Translations under genes and position numbers: made by a program
Assembly: GCA_963082875.1 (NCBI GenBank)
Contig: OY720098.1
Coordinates: 1,550,001 to 1,614,000 of the forward strand
Source of the DNA: Corella eumyota
Taxonomy: Eukaryota; Chordata; Ascidiacea; Phlebobranchia; Corellidae
Length of the DNA stretch: 64,000 nt
Reading direction: 5' to 3'
Part shown: piece by piece, positions 11,235 through 23,900 of the stretch
Layout: the number at the start of each line of letters is the position of its first letter
Position numbering within the stretch: the first letter of the stretch is position 1
Notes under the pieces: generated by a model
The model's input: the letters and a program-made list of their open reading frames with translations, nothing else
Database searches by the model: none
What the model was told of the DNA's origin: nothing

Positions 11235-11440
11235 CTAAAATTGACCAAGATCTAACTAACAAAAAAGATTTTCCTGATTATCATTACAGGCTTGGAGAGT
11301 GCAAATACAATAAACTTAGACAATATAAAGAAGCGTTATTTAATTTTCAAACCTCTATTTGTGTATCAAACAATTTTTGTATCACTTGGTACCAGTCAAA
11401 TATTTGTTTAGGCGCACTCTGTATATTAAACATTAACTGA
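11235..11440 (+). pseudogene. direct fragment of the nucleotidyltransferase-TPR gene (TPR part)
   Basis: Plus-strand remnant of one TPR unit: DYHYRLGECKYNKLRQYKEA followed by LFNFQTSI, closely resembling units of the intact gene (HYWIGRCKYDL...EALFNFQTSL). It ends in a stop soon after. Together with the inverted N-terminal fragment just to its left it indicates a rearranged second copy of the gene. Confidence 0.75.
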
Positions 11441-11971
11441 GGTTTATAAGTTAAAAAGATATATAACAACTACGCTTAATTTTATCAATATCTAGTTTGC
11501 AATAGTTTGAATAGATAATTTTGTAAACAAATATTTTAAAATCAAGTTAACAGTCTAGTTGCCATTTTTTATTTGGTTATTGCCTATATAGAAACAAAGA
11601 ATCTTATTTCTTTTGAATAAAGCTTAGTAAAATAATACCTTTGTTAGATATATATAAGAGTAATAAAAAACAACATTTTGTTTTAGTGTTTGAGCTACAA
11701 TACATAGGCTAAAGGCAGGAATTATATTTCGTTAAATATTTTATAGTTGTTAATGCTGATAAATTGATTTATAACATTACAATTAAATTAGATTTAAAGA
11801 TAAAACAGTTCCTAATAATTTATATTTATTAATAAATAAAATTAAAGCAGAATATAAACTAAAAACTGGTTTTTCATAATCTTAAGTTTATTGATATATT
11901 AGCAATATTCAAGAAATTTTTTAGGATACTTTTGCAACAGGTAATCACAAAGTAAAGTTCGTTTTCTAAAA

Positions 11972-14901
11972 ATGGTTTCAGAAAAAGAAATTTTAGAAGG
12001 AATTCGTGACAATAATGGTAAAGAGAAAGATTTCAAGGAATCTGCAAAATTTTTGCATAAACTTGGATTATTGTACAAAGATAAAGCTTTAAACCATGTT
12101 CACAATACAAGGAGATCAAAATTCACTTGCAAAATCAAATTAATTCAAAGTGCAGCTTTGCTAAATGCTGCAATTGTAAGAAATCCTGAAAATGTGGATG
12201 AAATTAAACAAGATCTTTGTCAATTTTGCTTTAAAATACTTGAATTTGCAAACGCGAAAAATCAAAAAGCAGATTTAATCGAATACTCCAAAGTAATTAA
12301 AAAAGACATCCAAATAATGAGAAAAAAGATTGATAAAAAACTTAAAAGTATACCTCGGATTCCTGAAGACATATCAAACACAAAATTTACTGAACTTAAA
12401 AGAAATAAAGTTGAGGCTATGTGCAACCTGCAAAATACTTTAACTGCAGATTATACAAAAATTATGAAACGTATTGCTGGGTTTTGCAGAAGAAGAATGG
12501 GAAAACTTCCATGTAAATATGCTTTAGTAGGACTTGGATCACTTTCACGAAACGAAATAACTTCTTACTCGGATTTTGAAAACATAATTGTTCTGGATGA
12601 TAAAATAAAAAATTTGCCAAGACATAATCAAGATGAAATAAAAGAATATTTTAGATGGTTTTCAGTAATTTTTCAAATTATTTTAATTAATCTTGGAGAA
12701 ACAAATATTTCTCGAGTTCATATTCCGGGTTTGCGCAGTAAAAACCCATTTAATTTTATGATGCTGTTACACCTCTGGGCATTTCATTTGATGGAATGAT
12801 GCCACATGCTTGTAAATTTCCACTTGGAAGACAATTTACAACAAAAAACAAACATTTTACACTTGAACTAATTCAAACTGTCAGCAAAATGGCAAGTTTT
12901 GTTGGATCAGATAAAGATATTAAAAACGATTACCACTTGGCTGATATGTTGATGTCCTCATGCTTCGTTGCGGGCAATGAACAAGTTTTTCATCAATTTC
13001 GAAAAATCACAATTAAAGAAGTAATTAAAAATCGCCAACATTACTTACTTTTACTGGAATCTCAATATGAAAAAAATAGAGATAAGTTTGATATTGATAA
13101 TCAATTGGCTCAATTAACAGATAAATCTAAGGTTAATATAAAGAGCCTGATGTACAAAACTTCGACTTTATTTATTTCTTTTATTGGCAAAATTTATGGC
13201 ATTGAAGAATCTAGTTGCTTTGATATTTTGACATCTCTTGTTGAACATAATACGATTACCGAGAATGTCGGCTGTGATCTTAAATTTGCGGTTGCTGTTG
13301 CATGTGAAACAAGGTTGAAGGTCTACTCCTCCAAAAAATCGCAAGATGATATTGTACAGCAATCCAGAATACAAAAAAATCTTATTGATAGAGTTGGAAT
13401 GAAATGTCTTTTAGAATATTTTTTAATAACATTTTTGTTTCAAGAAGATTATTTTCAACTTGACGAGTTGTTAAGACCAAAAATGGAAAATCCAAAGTAT
13501 AAATTAAAACCTGAAATATGGTTGGTTCCATCAATTTGTTATGATTTGGAGAAATATGAATATGCCATAAATTGGTCAACACAGATATTAAAAGATGGGT
13601 CGCTGAGTTTTTCTGCTAAAAAGCAGTATAAGCATGAACCGAGTGATGTTTCTTACTTCTATTGTTTGATTGGAAAATGTAAACTTGGCCTTGGCCGAAG
13701 ATTGCAAGCATTAACTGATTTTCAAACTTCACTTAAAATTCAAAATTTAATAGCTAATAACTCACTAAAGAACATCGATGATTCTGATTGTCATTACTGG
13801 ATAGGAAGATGCAAATATGATCTAGAACAATTTGAAGAAGCGTTGTCAAGTTTTCAAACATCACTTAAGATTAACCAAAAAGTTGAAAGGGATCAAACTG
13901 AGAGCAGTGATGACGCAGAGCACCATTACTGGATAGGAAGATGCGAGTATGATCTAGAACATTTTGACGAAGCGTTGTTAAGTTTTCAAACATCACTTGA
14001 GATTAACCAAAAAGTTGAAAGGAGTCAAACTGAGAGCAGTGATGATCTAGATTGTCATTACTGGATAGGAAGGTGCAAATATGATCTAGAACATTTTGAC
14101 GAAGCGTTGTCTAGTTTTCAAACATCACTTAAGATTAACCAAAAAGTTAAAAGGGATCAAACTCAGAGCAGTGATGATCTAGATTGTCATTACTGGATAG
14201 GAAGATGCAAATACGATCTAAAACATTTTGACGAAGCATTGTTAGGTTTCCAAACATCACTTAAGATCAACCAAAAAGTTAAAAGGGATCAAACTCAGAG
14301 CAGTGATGATCTAGATTGTCATCACTGGATAGGAAGATGCAAATATGATCTAAAACAATTTGAAGAAGCGTTGTCAAGTTTTCAAACATCACTTAAGATC
14401 AACCAAAAAGTTGACAAAGATCTGAATCAGAGCAGTGATGACGCAAAGCGCCATTACTGGATAGGAAGATGCGAGCATGATCTAGAACAATTTGAAGAAG
14501 CATTGTCCAGTTTACAAGTTTCCCTTGAACTTTATCAAAAAAATGGTACTGATCTATCCAAAAATATTAATGTTGGTTGTTGTTATTATTTAATTGGATT
14601 GGGAAAATATGAGCTTGGTCAATATAATGAAGCTTTATTTAATTTTCAAACTTCACTTGAAATTTATTGTAAGGGTGATAATAAATTAACTGATATCTAT
14701 GATGTAGCTAATAGCCATTACTGGATTGCAAAATGCAAATACAAGCTTAACCATTATAAAGAAGCGTCATCTAGTTTTCAAACCTCCATCGAAATTCAAC
14801 AACAATTTGATAAAGAGCAAACGAAGATTAGTAATATTCCTGAATGTTCTTATTGGATTGAGTTATGCTTTATGAACTGGTTTGTTGTTAAAAAAAAGTA
14901 A
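11972..14901 (+). pseudogene. nucleotidyltransferase-fold + TPR protein, intronless, one frameshift
   Basis: Two abutting frames (11972-12799, then 12796-14901) make one protein of about 975 residues. Residues about 185-215 carry a nucleotidyltransferase-like signature, VGLGSLSRNEITSYSDFEN, with the G-S and D-x-E spacing seen in DUF294/GlnD-type domains. After position 12750 the first frame runs off the family pattern, while the next frame reads FYDAVTPLGISFDGMMPHAC; restoring one T in the TTTT run near 12753-12757 joins them. The C-terminal third holds about eight TPRs, many of exactly 44 residues (132 bp) starting HYWIGRCKYDL near 13792, 13924, 14056, 14188, 14320 and 14452. The intron-free structure contrasts with all neighbours and may mean a retrocopy. 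It could be a pseudogene, a recent null allele or an assembly error, because nothing else in the reading frame has decayed. Start chosen at the first ATG. Substrate unknown. Confidence 0.75.
13790..14580 (+). repeat. 132-bp tandem TPR-coding repeat
   Basis: Six near-identical 132-bp units encode 44-residue TPR motifs (HYWIGRC...YDLE.F.EAL.SFQTSL.INQKV). Adjacent units differ at few sites, which indicates recent expansion or homogenisation, while the TPRs further downstream are more divergent. Confidence 0.9.
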
Positions 14902-15440
14902 TTCACTTTTATACTTAAAACCAAATTCCACTAATTGTATTAGTTTATATATGTAAATGTTTTGAACAATAACCACCTATTTTTAATTGCCTTAATTTTG
15001 TTAATATGGCAATAAGTAAAATTCCTTAGTTTAAAAATAAATTAGTTAGTATTATAGTTTTATTTTTTGTTGTTTTTAGCTTAAAATACATAAATACTAA
15101 TTCACAAACATTTGTTTGTTTTTTAGAAGCATAAAAATAACTTTAAAATAGCATTTATATAGTATGTTTTAGGTTTTTTAAACTAAATTAAAAATTACAA
15201 AACTTAAATTAATAAAAAAAAATTATCAAATGAGGTATCCGTAAACAACAGTTTATTATGGGAGGATAAATTAAAGTAATTACATGAAGATTCATGTGAC
15301 GTAACACAGGGAATTCACCCGGGATTGCGGTTCTAGAGATTTAACAGACAACCGACGGCAGGTGTTAAATTCTGTTAAAAAGTTTAAGTTATGCTTTATA
15401 TAAAAACTTATTAGATCGTGATCAGTTTTATATAAAAAGC
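14902..15440. other. intergenic, AT-rich
   Basis: No coding potential is seen. AATAAA-like signals occur near 15035. A TATATAAAA motif at about 15398-15406 lies some 40 bases before the predicted start codon of the DOK-like gene and could be a TATA box; a second copy of the same motif lies directly before the ATG. Confidence 0.4.
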
Positions 15441-18400
15441 ATGTCGTCAATTCAGGTAACTTTACCGTTTATTTAAAAATATTTTTTCAAATCTTAATCC
15501 TGTAATCTGTACGTCTGTACATTACTATTTGTAATATTTTTACTGACAATTTATTATATAAGAGCTGATATTTGTAAAAATAATTTAATTACTGTATGAC
15601 TACACACAAGAAACAGCAAAATAGAATCTTCATTTAGTGTTTAGACATACTTTTTTTCCAAACTAGTCTCAGCCTGGTAGCTTTAATTGATAAACCAAAA
15701 AATTTTTGCTTGTGCTTTTTTGTGCTATCTTCAAATGCCAGACATTTCGGCCCCCGAACCCCTCGGCCAACATTAATGGAGGGCATATTAATAAAAAAAA
15801 GTTTTCTACAAAAAATATGATAGCAAAATATTTAAAGTGTTTGTTTTTAGAACACAATAATGTGCGAAGGTTGGGTGGAAAAACAAGTTGTGTCAAGTGA
15901 TGTTAACAAAAATAAATGGAAAACGAGGTAGACTTAAGTTTCATTATATGTTTAGTACTTAAATGACTGTTAATATATAAACTCTTTAATTTGTGTTTAA
16001 AGTGTTTTTTGTGTGGTAACAATAAAATATAAAGAATTAAAACGCATTAAATAAGTTTATTTTAATTACATTGGGTGTAAAATTATGTGATCTGTTCGAT
16101 ATACATTTTATTTATTTTGAGTATATATATTTTATATCTATATATACTTTTTGTAGAAACAATTTTTAAAGGGTTAATTATTTTGCTATATCCATACAAA
16201 CAATAATTTAAAAAAAAGAAAAAAAATTATAAATAATATTCAAATCATGCTTTAGAAATAAGACATTTTAAATTTTTTATTCCGTTTTCAATTTACTTTT
16301 TTTAACAGGTATGCTGTTTTGTTAAGACCTAATTCAAACACAACAGAGCTTGAGTTAAGTTTCTATTCAAAGAAATTCAAAACTGGAAGTCAGACAGAAG
16401 GTAAATTTGTAAATATTTTATGTTTGATATGTTTAAATATAGACAAATGTTGTTTTTATAATTTATATATAAGTGTGTTAATATTATTTAATTATCCATT
16501 TTATACGATTTTTTTAAATTATTTTTTTTGTTTAAAGAACATTTTAATGTTGTTAAAAATATAAAATGCTACCAACCGGCAGCGTGGTGTATTGGTAAGA
16601 ACACTTGCTACACCACACATGAGGTCGTGGGTTCAATCCCCACTGATCTCATGCTGTAGCGTCCTTGAGTAAGGCGCTATAAACGGTATGAACTCCTGCT
16701 GAGCCGATACTTAATCAGCAGTATAATTATCTGGCAATTATAATCTATAATATTCCAAACTGCCACAGGCAACTCGAGACTGGGTCGAAGTAATTGTATG
16801 TTCAAGTCGCGCATTCGACTTTTCCACATCGAGGATAAAGATATATACAAAAAAAAAATCAAATCAAGATTTTTAAACTAACTGCAAGGCAGTTTTTAAC
16901 GACTATTTTTTTAATTAAAAAATCCACTAATTAAGTATATATATGTAGTTGTCATTTAACAATAAATTGTGGCTTCTCTTTCCTAATGCACACATTGATT
17001 TCTTACAGATTTTTTAATGTTAAAACCCTGGAAATGTATTGCAAACATGGAAGAAACTTCTCGTCAATATTCTCTCAAACTTCAACTTTTCATGGGTGGA
17101 TTTTACTCTCCTTCAACCATGGCTACCTATATTGCTATGCAGTGCAGAGAGGAAGTGAAAGCATGGTTAAGGTGTATACAGGTATTATTAATGATAAATT
17201 AGTTAATGAATTTGTATTTTTTTTGTATATATCTTTATCCTCGATGTGGAAAAGTCGAATGCGCGACTTAAACATAGAGTAACATCAGTTACTCCGACTT
17301 AGTCTCAAGTTGCCTGTGGCAGTTTGGGATATTATAGAGACTATAATTGCACGATAAAATGCTGCTGATTAAGTGCTGGCTCAGCAGTAGTTCATACCGT
17401 TTATAGCGCCTTACTCAAGGGCGCTACAGCATGAGATCAATGGGGATTAAACTCATGACCTTATGTGTGATGTAGCAAGTGTTCTTACCACTACACCACG
17501 CTGCCAGTAGTTATTGTTTATAGTTATTTTATATTAGAGTTCTACCCTTTTTAGAATAGGGTTATATATACTTTACTATTGTTTTACTGCAAGTTGTATG
17601 CACTGTTGTTTTACTTTTTTTTATATTATATGTTTTTTTTTTAAAACAAGGTTTTATTAGTTCGATTTCTACTATCTACCTGTCATAGTTTTTGAAAATA
17701 GCTTTTACAATATTAATTATTTTAAAAGAATTGTAGCTTATAGTACCTGTACAAAATATAGTAAACAGTTTAAAATGTATTGGACCTAATATGTTATTAA
17801 ATAGGGTATACCTTTTTGTTATAAATTAATTTTTTTATTTTAGGGTATCACAAAATTAAACATTGGTACTCACGAGTGTCTACACTATGTTGTAAGTGAA
17901 CAAAACATTTACTCGGATAATATATCAGCTTCTAATAAACAATGCATTCTTCTGCTTGGTAATGATTGTGTCACATTAGCTTTAAAGGTAAGTTAAAATT
18001 AATTTTTTTTAAATACATGCTTGAACCTACCTTATTAAATGATCTCCTTTAAATAATGATATGGTATTCATAAAAACAATTTTTTATTAAAAAACAATTT
18101 TTTTTTTGGTTTTTTGCACATTGATAAAAGTAAATAATAAATACAATATACAATTAATATTACATCAATGCGACGGGAAAAAATGACAAAATCAATTTAA
18201 TGATTTAAAACATGCCAAAAGTATTAATGTTTACATAAAGATTTTAAGTATGTTATGGCATGGTCACCAAAACCAATATAAATTAAATTAATATTAATTA
18301 CGATAAAATAAGATAATACACATAAAAAATAAAAATAAAATAAAGGCAAGAAAAGTTGATTACTTGCCCTACAAGTGGCCTTTATTTGTCATAACAACTC

Positions 18401-20170
18401 ACATTTGCCCAATTTTCCCAAGCAAGCAAAATAACTATTTTAATTTTATTTTTATATTGAACATATATATAAACATACATAACTAAACTTCATTCTATTT
18501 AAATAATTTGTACTTCAATTTAAAAAAAAGGTAAAACTATATACAAAATTTTATAGTTATTTAAAATAACTTTTTTTTGGATTTTTTTACTTAATAAATA
18601 AAAAAAAGTTAAAATTCATTTTTAGAATGGCAACATTGTTGTCGCTGTTTGGCCTCTTTCCTACATCCGAAGTTATTCTTCGTCCTCCCCAAACCACTTT
18701 TCTATCACTAGTGGTCGTCGCTCACCACTAGGTGAAGGCTTGTATTGCTTTCAAACAAAGGAAAATGCCGGGGAAACGCTGTTTGCGGACATGGATCGTT
18801 TAACAGGGGTTCCCTACAAAAAAGTTTGTATTTTTAAATTTTTTTGAAATAAAATAAATTAAAAAAAATAGAAATTCAAAACGAAAAATCTTTTTTTCTC
18901 AATCTTTGGTTAAAGCTATATATTTATTATATATATAAGAATTTAGTAGATGATATATATAAATATATGTATCCAATATGTATGTTTAAGTTATAGCATT
19001 AATTGCAATTGTTGAATTAAATAAAAAATTATTAAAATAGTTCATTTTACTTTATTACCATATTGTTTTATTTTTACATTTTTTTATTCTTTATATTTTT
19101 ATAAATTTTAAAACTATTTAAACTTTTTTCTTAAGTTATAAAGTAATAGTCATTCAATATGGTTATAATTAGTTATGCAAAATAGACTACAAATGATGTT
19201 ATTGTTTTTTAAGATTGAAGTTTTTAAAAGCATATTTTACAAAATTAAATTAATAAATGACCAGCAGTGTGATGTAGTGATTAAAACCCTTGGCTTTACA
19301 ACATGTGGTCGTGTGTTCGTTTCTAAGTACTTCCATGCTGTCATGCCTTAGTGTAGGGTGCTATAATTAAATCATTTAAAATTCTATCATATTTATTTTA
19401 AACGTTTATTATTTTTTAGCAAACTCAACCAAGGCTTAGTTCAAAAAGCAGGTAAGAACTAAAATTTATTTTCTTATTTTATTAAAAGCAAAAAATTTTA
19501 TTTTTTTAAGAAAAAATTTTATTTTTTAAGAAAATTTTATTTTTATTTTTTTTAAATTTTTATTTTTTTAAGAGCTTCATCTCAGCATAAAAGTCAACCG
19601 AGGAACGCCCCTGAATTACCATCCCCTAACTTACCCCCTCCAAATGCTTTTACCCCCTTAAAACCACCCAGAAAACCACCTTTACCTAAAAACATAAAGT
19701 TACCCAATTTTCAAACCCATTTACCTGAAAATAAACAAAAAACAAATTTCGCAAAAATCGAAAATTCGAAATTAAAAAAATGTGAAAATAATGCAAAACT
19801 ATCTCCACAAAAAAACGAAAAAAATAATGTTTCAACAAAAATTAATCCTTTTAAGTCTGAAAATCATGAACAGAATATTAATGATGGTGTTAGAAATGTT
19901 TTAAATGATATTCTAAACAAAATTGAAACTGATTTTGACGAAAATAACTTTCACGGCGTATATTCAAATGATATTGGTCCACAAGTAAATAATTTAACAC
20001 AACGAATATGTTTAAATGATTTAAACAAGCAAGAAAATGATAATTTTATTGATAGTGAAACAAATTGTGTAGTTCATCCATATATTGTTTCGCCAAAACC
20101 CAAAATTCGCACGAAAAGGTATTCCACCAAAACTCATATGGAAGAATATACTGAAGTTAATAAACTTTAG
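15441..20170 (+). CDS. DOK-like adaptor protein (PH + IRS-type PTB)
   Basis: Eight exons join with matching phase into 442 residues: 15441-15455, 15851-15927, 16309-16400, 17009-17181, 17844-17987, 18626-18823, 19420-19451 and 19573-20170. Residues about 8-120 form a PH domain (EGWVEKQVV at the start, KWKTRYAVLL, ending VKAWLRCIQ). Residues about 125-225 form an IRS-type PTB domain with the strand VVAVWPLSYIRSY and the arginines of SGRRSPLGEG that in DOK proteins bind phosphotyrosine. The tail is proline-rich (PPRKPPLPK, residues 275-283, a possible SH3 ligand) and has tyrosines in YSND and YTEV contexts that could dock SH2 domains. By family knowledge it would be a membrane-recruited scaffold downstream of receptor tyrosine kinases. 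Start chosen because the tiny first exon gives phase 0 into exon 2; that exon is the least certain part. The orthology class within DOK1-7 is not resolved. Confidence 0.88.
16576..16858 (+). mobile_element. tRNA-derived SINE in DOK-like intron 3
   Basis: Full-length copy starting ccggcagcgtggtgtattgg, with a B-box-like gtgggttcaatcccc and the tail catcgaggataaagatatat plus poly-A. It lies wholly inside the intron between 16401 and 17008. Confidence 0.9.
17216..17507 (-). mobile_element. tRNA-derived SINE in DOK-like intron 4
   Basis: Reverse-oriented full-length copy: a T-run and atatatctttatcctcgatg at its left end, tRNA-like head ending ccacgctgcc at its right end. It faces the copy at 16576 with exon 4 between them, forming an inverted SINE pair around one exon. 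Confidence 0.9.
18108..18282 (+). repeat. dispersed repeat, about 170 bp, copy 1
   Basis: Nearly identical to 31617-31790, including gataaaagtaaataataaat, atgcgacgg and tatgttatggcatggtcacc. It lies in intron 5 of the DOK-like gene. There is no coding potential and no SINE boxes; it is probably a short non-autonomous element or solo terminal part of one. Confidence 0.85.
19258..19366 (+). mobile_element. degenerate tRNA-derived SINE head in DOK-like intron 6
   Basis: The tRNA-like head of a second SINE subtype (gatgtagtgattaaaac, then cttggctttacaacatgtgg and gtgtgttcgtttct) with a short body. The same subtype is seen at 23934-24030, at 33680 and at 35890. Confidence 0.6.
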
Positions 20171-20960
20171 TTTTAGTAATTTTTTAAAATTCAATCCTAC
20201 ATTTTAACTTTATCCCAATCCTTATTTTAATAATTTTCTTTTGTTTCTGAAGTCATATGTCATGCGACGTCATATATATATAAAAAGTTTGTAAAAGTAG
20301 CAGTTTTTTGCAGTAGCTTGTACATTTTTGCACTTAGAATTTTAAAATCCATATTACATCCTATTTTTTAAAATTTTGAGCAGTTTTTATTTCGTCTTGT
20401 CGGTTTAATTGTTTGTTAATGTGTCTTAAGTAAGTTTTTTTAAGCTTAAGTTGTACAGTTTGTTGGTCTACATACACATTCAGCAGCTATAAGTAAAAAC
20501 CATTTTTAGAACATATATAGTTTACCTGTTATATTATTGTAAAATGACTGTTATAATAATGTTAATTTAATTTTAAATATGGTGCTTTTGCTAAAGCCTA
20601 ATTTTTATATACCAAATAACCATGACTATGTTTTATGCATGTTATTTTTAATTGCCATATGCTTGCCTTTTTAAATATAATACATTCCTAAAAAAGTTTT
20701 TTAAATTCTAATGAACCCAACTGAAATAATTCAGGATATGGAATAGAAATTATTTGATAGATTATGTTTTTTTATTTAACTTGCATTGTTAATGATGAAA
20801 AATTATTCATTTCGTAAAAGAAGATATAATTTCAGGTATTTTAATACAAAAAATAAAGGAATTTTAAAGTAAGATTAACAAAAAAATGATATAACACTAT
20901 TTGGTAAAGAAAAATCATGAAAAATGACACAAATTAATAAAAGTTATCAGAACCTTGTTC
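20171..20960. other. convergent intergenic region
   Basis: AT-rich stretch between the 3' ends of the plus-strand DOK-like gene and the minus-strand hydrolase gene. An AATAAA motif near 20850 could serve the DOK-like transcript. No ORF or repeat of note is visible. Confidence 0.5.
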
Positions 20961-23900
20961 TTATTTTGGCATTTGTTCGGTGAACAGTTGCTTCATATTA
21001 AATTCCATAAATTGTCTGAAAGAAAAATAATTTTAGTAAAATCCCGAAAATTTAAAAAAATAAGTACTTTTGTTTATTAGGCATTAAGTAGTCAATAGCC
21101 TACTTAATGGTTGATATTTTAATTGTAATTTAGTTGCAACTTTTAACTAATATTTGCCTATGATAATTTACTTGCACATCGGAAACACCATTTTTATATA
21201 ATTTTGTATGCGCATAAATTGGGACATTTATATATATTCCACAAAACTTTATTAAAGGTAGGTTTCTAGTCCTGCCAATTTATTTAACAGGTTTAGTTAT
21301 ATATATTATGTTTAGTTATATATAGGTTTAGTTATATATATTATGTTTAGTTATATATAGGTTTAGTTATATATATATTATGTATATGTTTCAGTACTGG
21401 AACCATGTTTTAAAGTCTTTTTTAACTTTTGAAAAAATTTTTAAACATTAGAAAAACAAGATAACTTTAATTTCCATAAAAATACTTTACTAACCTGTCA
21501 TAAGCATCAGGGGGTCCAGTTTGTATATCAGCTTTTGCAAACGACACAAACATCATATCGTTTGTGAGGTCATAGATAGCAATATGAGTCGAACCAGTTT
21601 GAACAATTGGCACGATGTTGCTAACAGTAATAGCTGGGGTAATGCTGCCGTAGTATTTGTTAATTTGTTTTGCTAATAATTCGTTGTAAGAAGGACACAT
21701 CCAATCCATTCCTGATATAAATATTTTTCATTTTTGTTACTTTAAAGATATAGTGAATATACAAAAGATTAATTAAAGATAAGTAAAATAAAATTCTTTA
21801 TTTTTGGGTTTTTGAGTTGTTACTTGTTTTGACTTTTTAACTTTGCTGTAGCCAGTTTTTGCATAATTTAATACCCAGAAATTTTAAGGCACAAACTGAA
21901 GACTTTTTCTCAAAGCCTAATTAAAGTAACTAATTTTTTTTTGGATATATCTTTATCCTTGATGTGGAAAGTCGAATGCGCGACTTAAACATAAAGTAAC
22001 ATCAGTTACTCTGACCCAGTGTCGAGTTGCCTGTGTCGGTTTGGGATATTATAGATTATAATTGCCTAATAATTATGCTGCTGAATAATGGCTGGCTCAG
22101 CAGGAGTTTATACCGTTTATAGCGCCTCACTCAAGGGCGCTACAGCATGAGATCAGTTGGGATTGAACCCATGACCCCATGTGTGGTGTAGCAAGTCTTC
22201 TTACTACTACACCACGCTGCCGGTTTTGATAGCCAACCTCACGACAACTATATGGTTGTAACCCACAACTAACATTTGTCGTAATAATCTACCCACGCAC
22301 CACAAACTTTATTTATTTTGTAGGCCTATGCATTAGACATACATATACATATTTGTATTGTACATTAAGTTCCATTATATAGAGAAAGATGTCAATTTGA
22401 TATTTCTTAAAGTTTACCTTTTAAATTACTAAAATATCCCAAAAATTAATAGGATCCTAATTGATAAAAACAGGCTAAAAACAAACCATAGTAAACGACA
22501 TCTTTAATTTTTGGGTGCCAGGTGGCATCAGGTTTCAGGTTTTGGTCGTCATAGAAACGAGCAATGGTTGCAGAGTATTGGACACCTCTAAAACCTCTTG
22601 CTTCCTAGAAAGTTAATATAATTGTTGTTTTATTAGTTTTAAAGTAAATTACCTGATTTAAAATAGAAATTTACCGGCAGCATAGTGTATTTGTAAGAAC
22701 ACTTGCTACACCATACATGAGGTTGTGGGTTTAATCCCCACTAATCTCATGCTGTAGCGCCCTTGAGTAAGGTACTATAAACAATTTAAACTCCTGCTGA
22801 GCCAACACTTAATTAGCAGCATAATTATCAGGCAATTATAATCTACAATATCCCAAACTGCCACAGGCAACTCGAGACTGGGTCGGAGTAATTAATGTTA
22901 CTCTATGTTTAAGAAAACGGGTTTAAAATTTATATTGTCTTACCTTTCCATCTCCAACCCCCATCATAAGATGACAAGTTCTGTCAGCATTTGCAATTCT
23001 GTTAATTGCATCATCCAGCGTGTAATCAAATTGTAAGATGTCCCGAAGTATGTACTAAGATTTAAAATAGTTATTTAAATACATAAACATCAGTACCTAC
23101 CTTATAAAATGATTAATTATAGCTTAATTTAGAATACGCAATGTAGCGATCTTAATGTTTCATTGTTTTTTTTTTTAATTTTGTAAAATAAAGAATTGAA
23201 TAGGGGACCCATAAATATGCTGTGTGTAGTAAGAACAGTGTGTGTAATTAAAGCATCTGAAAAACCTAACTGGATAGAGTAAATGTGCAGTCTGTATAGT
23301 TGTACATATGCTATGTGGGAAAGAAAATGCAAATTTAAAATCTTTAAGAAATTCAAATTTAAAATTTTTTCTAGTCAATGATATAAAACACTTGTTAGAC
23401 TTAACTGTAAATGGAACCCCGAACCTCGATTCATTCCCAAAAGTATCATCAGGATATGAAGCTCCTATTTCAGAGATTGCCATACTAGCTGATGACATTC
23501 CAGTAATTGATCCAATCCAACCTGTAACAAGGAATAATATGTTGGATTTATTTGTATTTAAAATTATTTTTTTAAATTGAAAAATTGATTCAATGCCAGA
23601 AATATGAGGTATCTATTATTCAATTGGTTACTGGTGCAAAATATTGTTTTGGGTTTTGATTTTTAAAGTTTTTTTGTTAGGGATCAGGGTTTTGCAATTT
23701 TTTTGCTATTTGCCCCAAAAATTACCAGAAAATATTGTTATTAGGGTATTTTTAAATTAAACTGAAATGCCTTTTTTAAATTTCAACTCATTGTTTTAGT
23801 TTCTGTATAATAACTGTTTATAGGTCTTTCTATCAGGAAAAATATTAATGTAAAAATTGTCAATTCTTAGAATGCATTAAAAATACTGTATTTGCAACCT

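Noticed and set aside
12796-14901. A separate gene beginning MMPHAC
   Set aside because: The sequence just upstream in the same frame (FYDAVTPLGISFDG) continues the protein, so the break is a frameshift and not a gene boundary.
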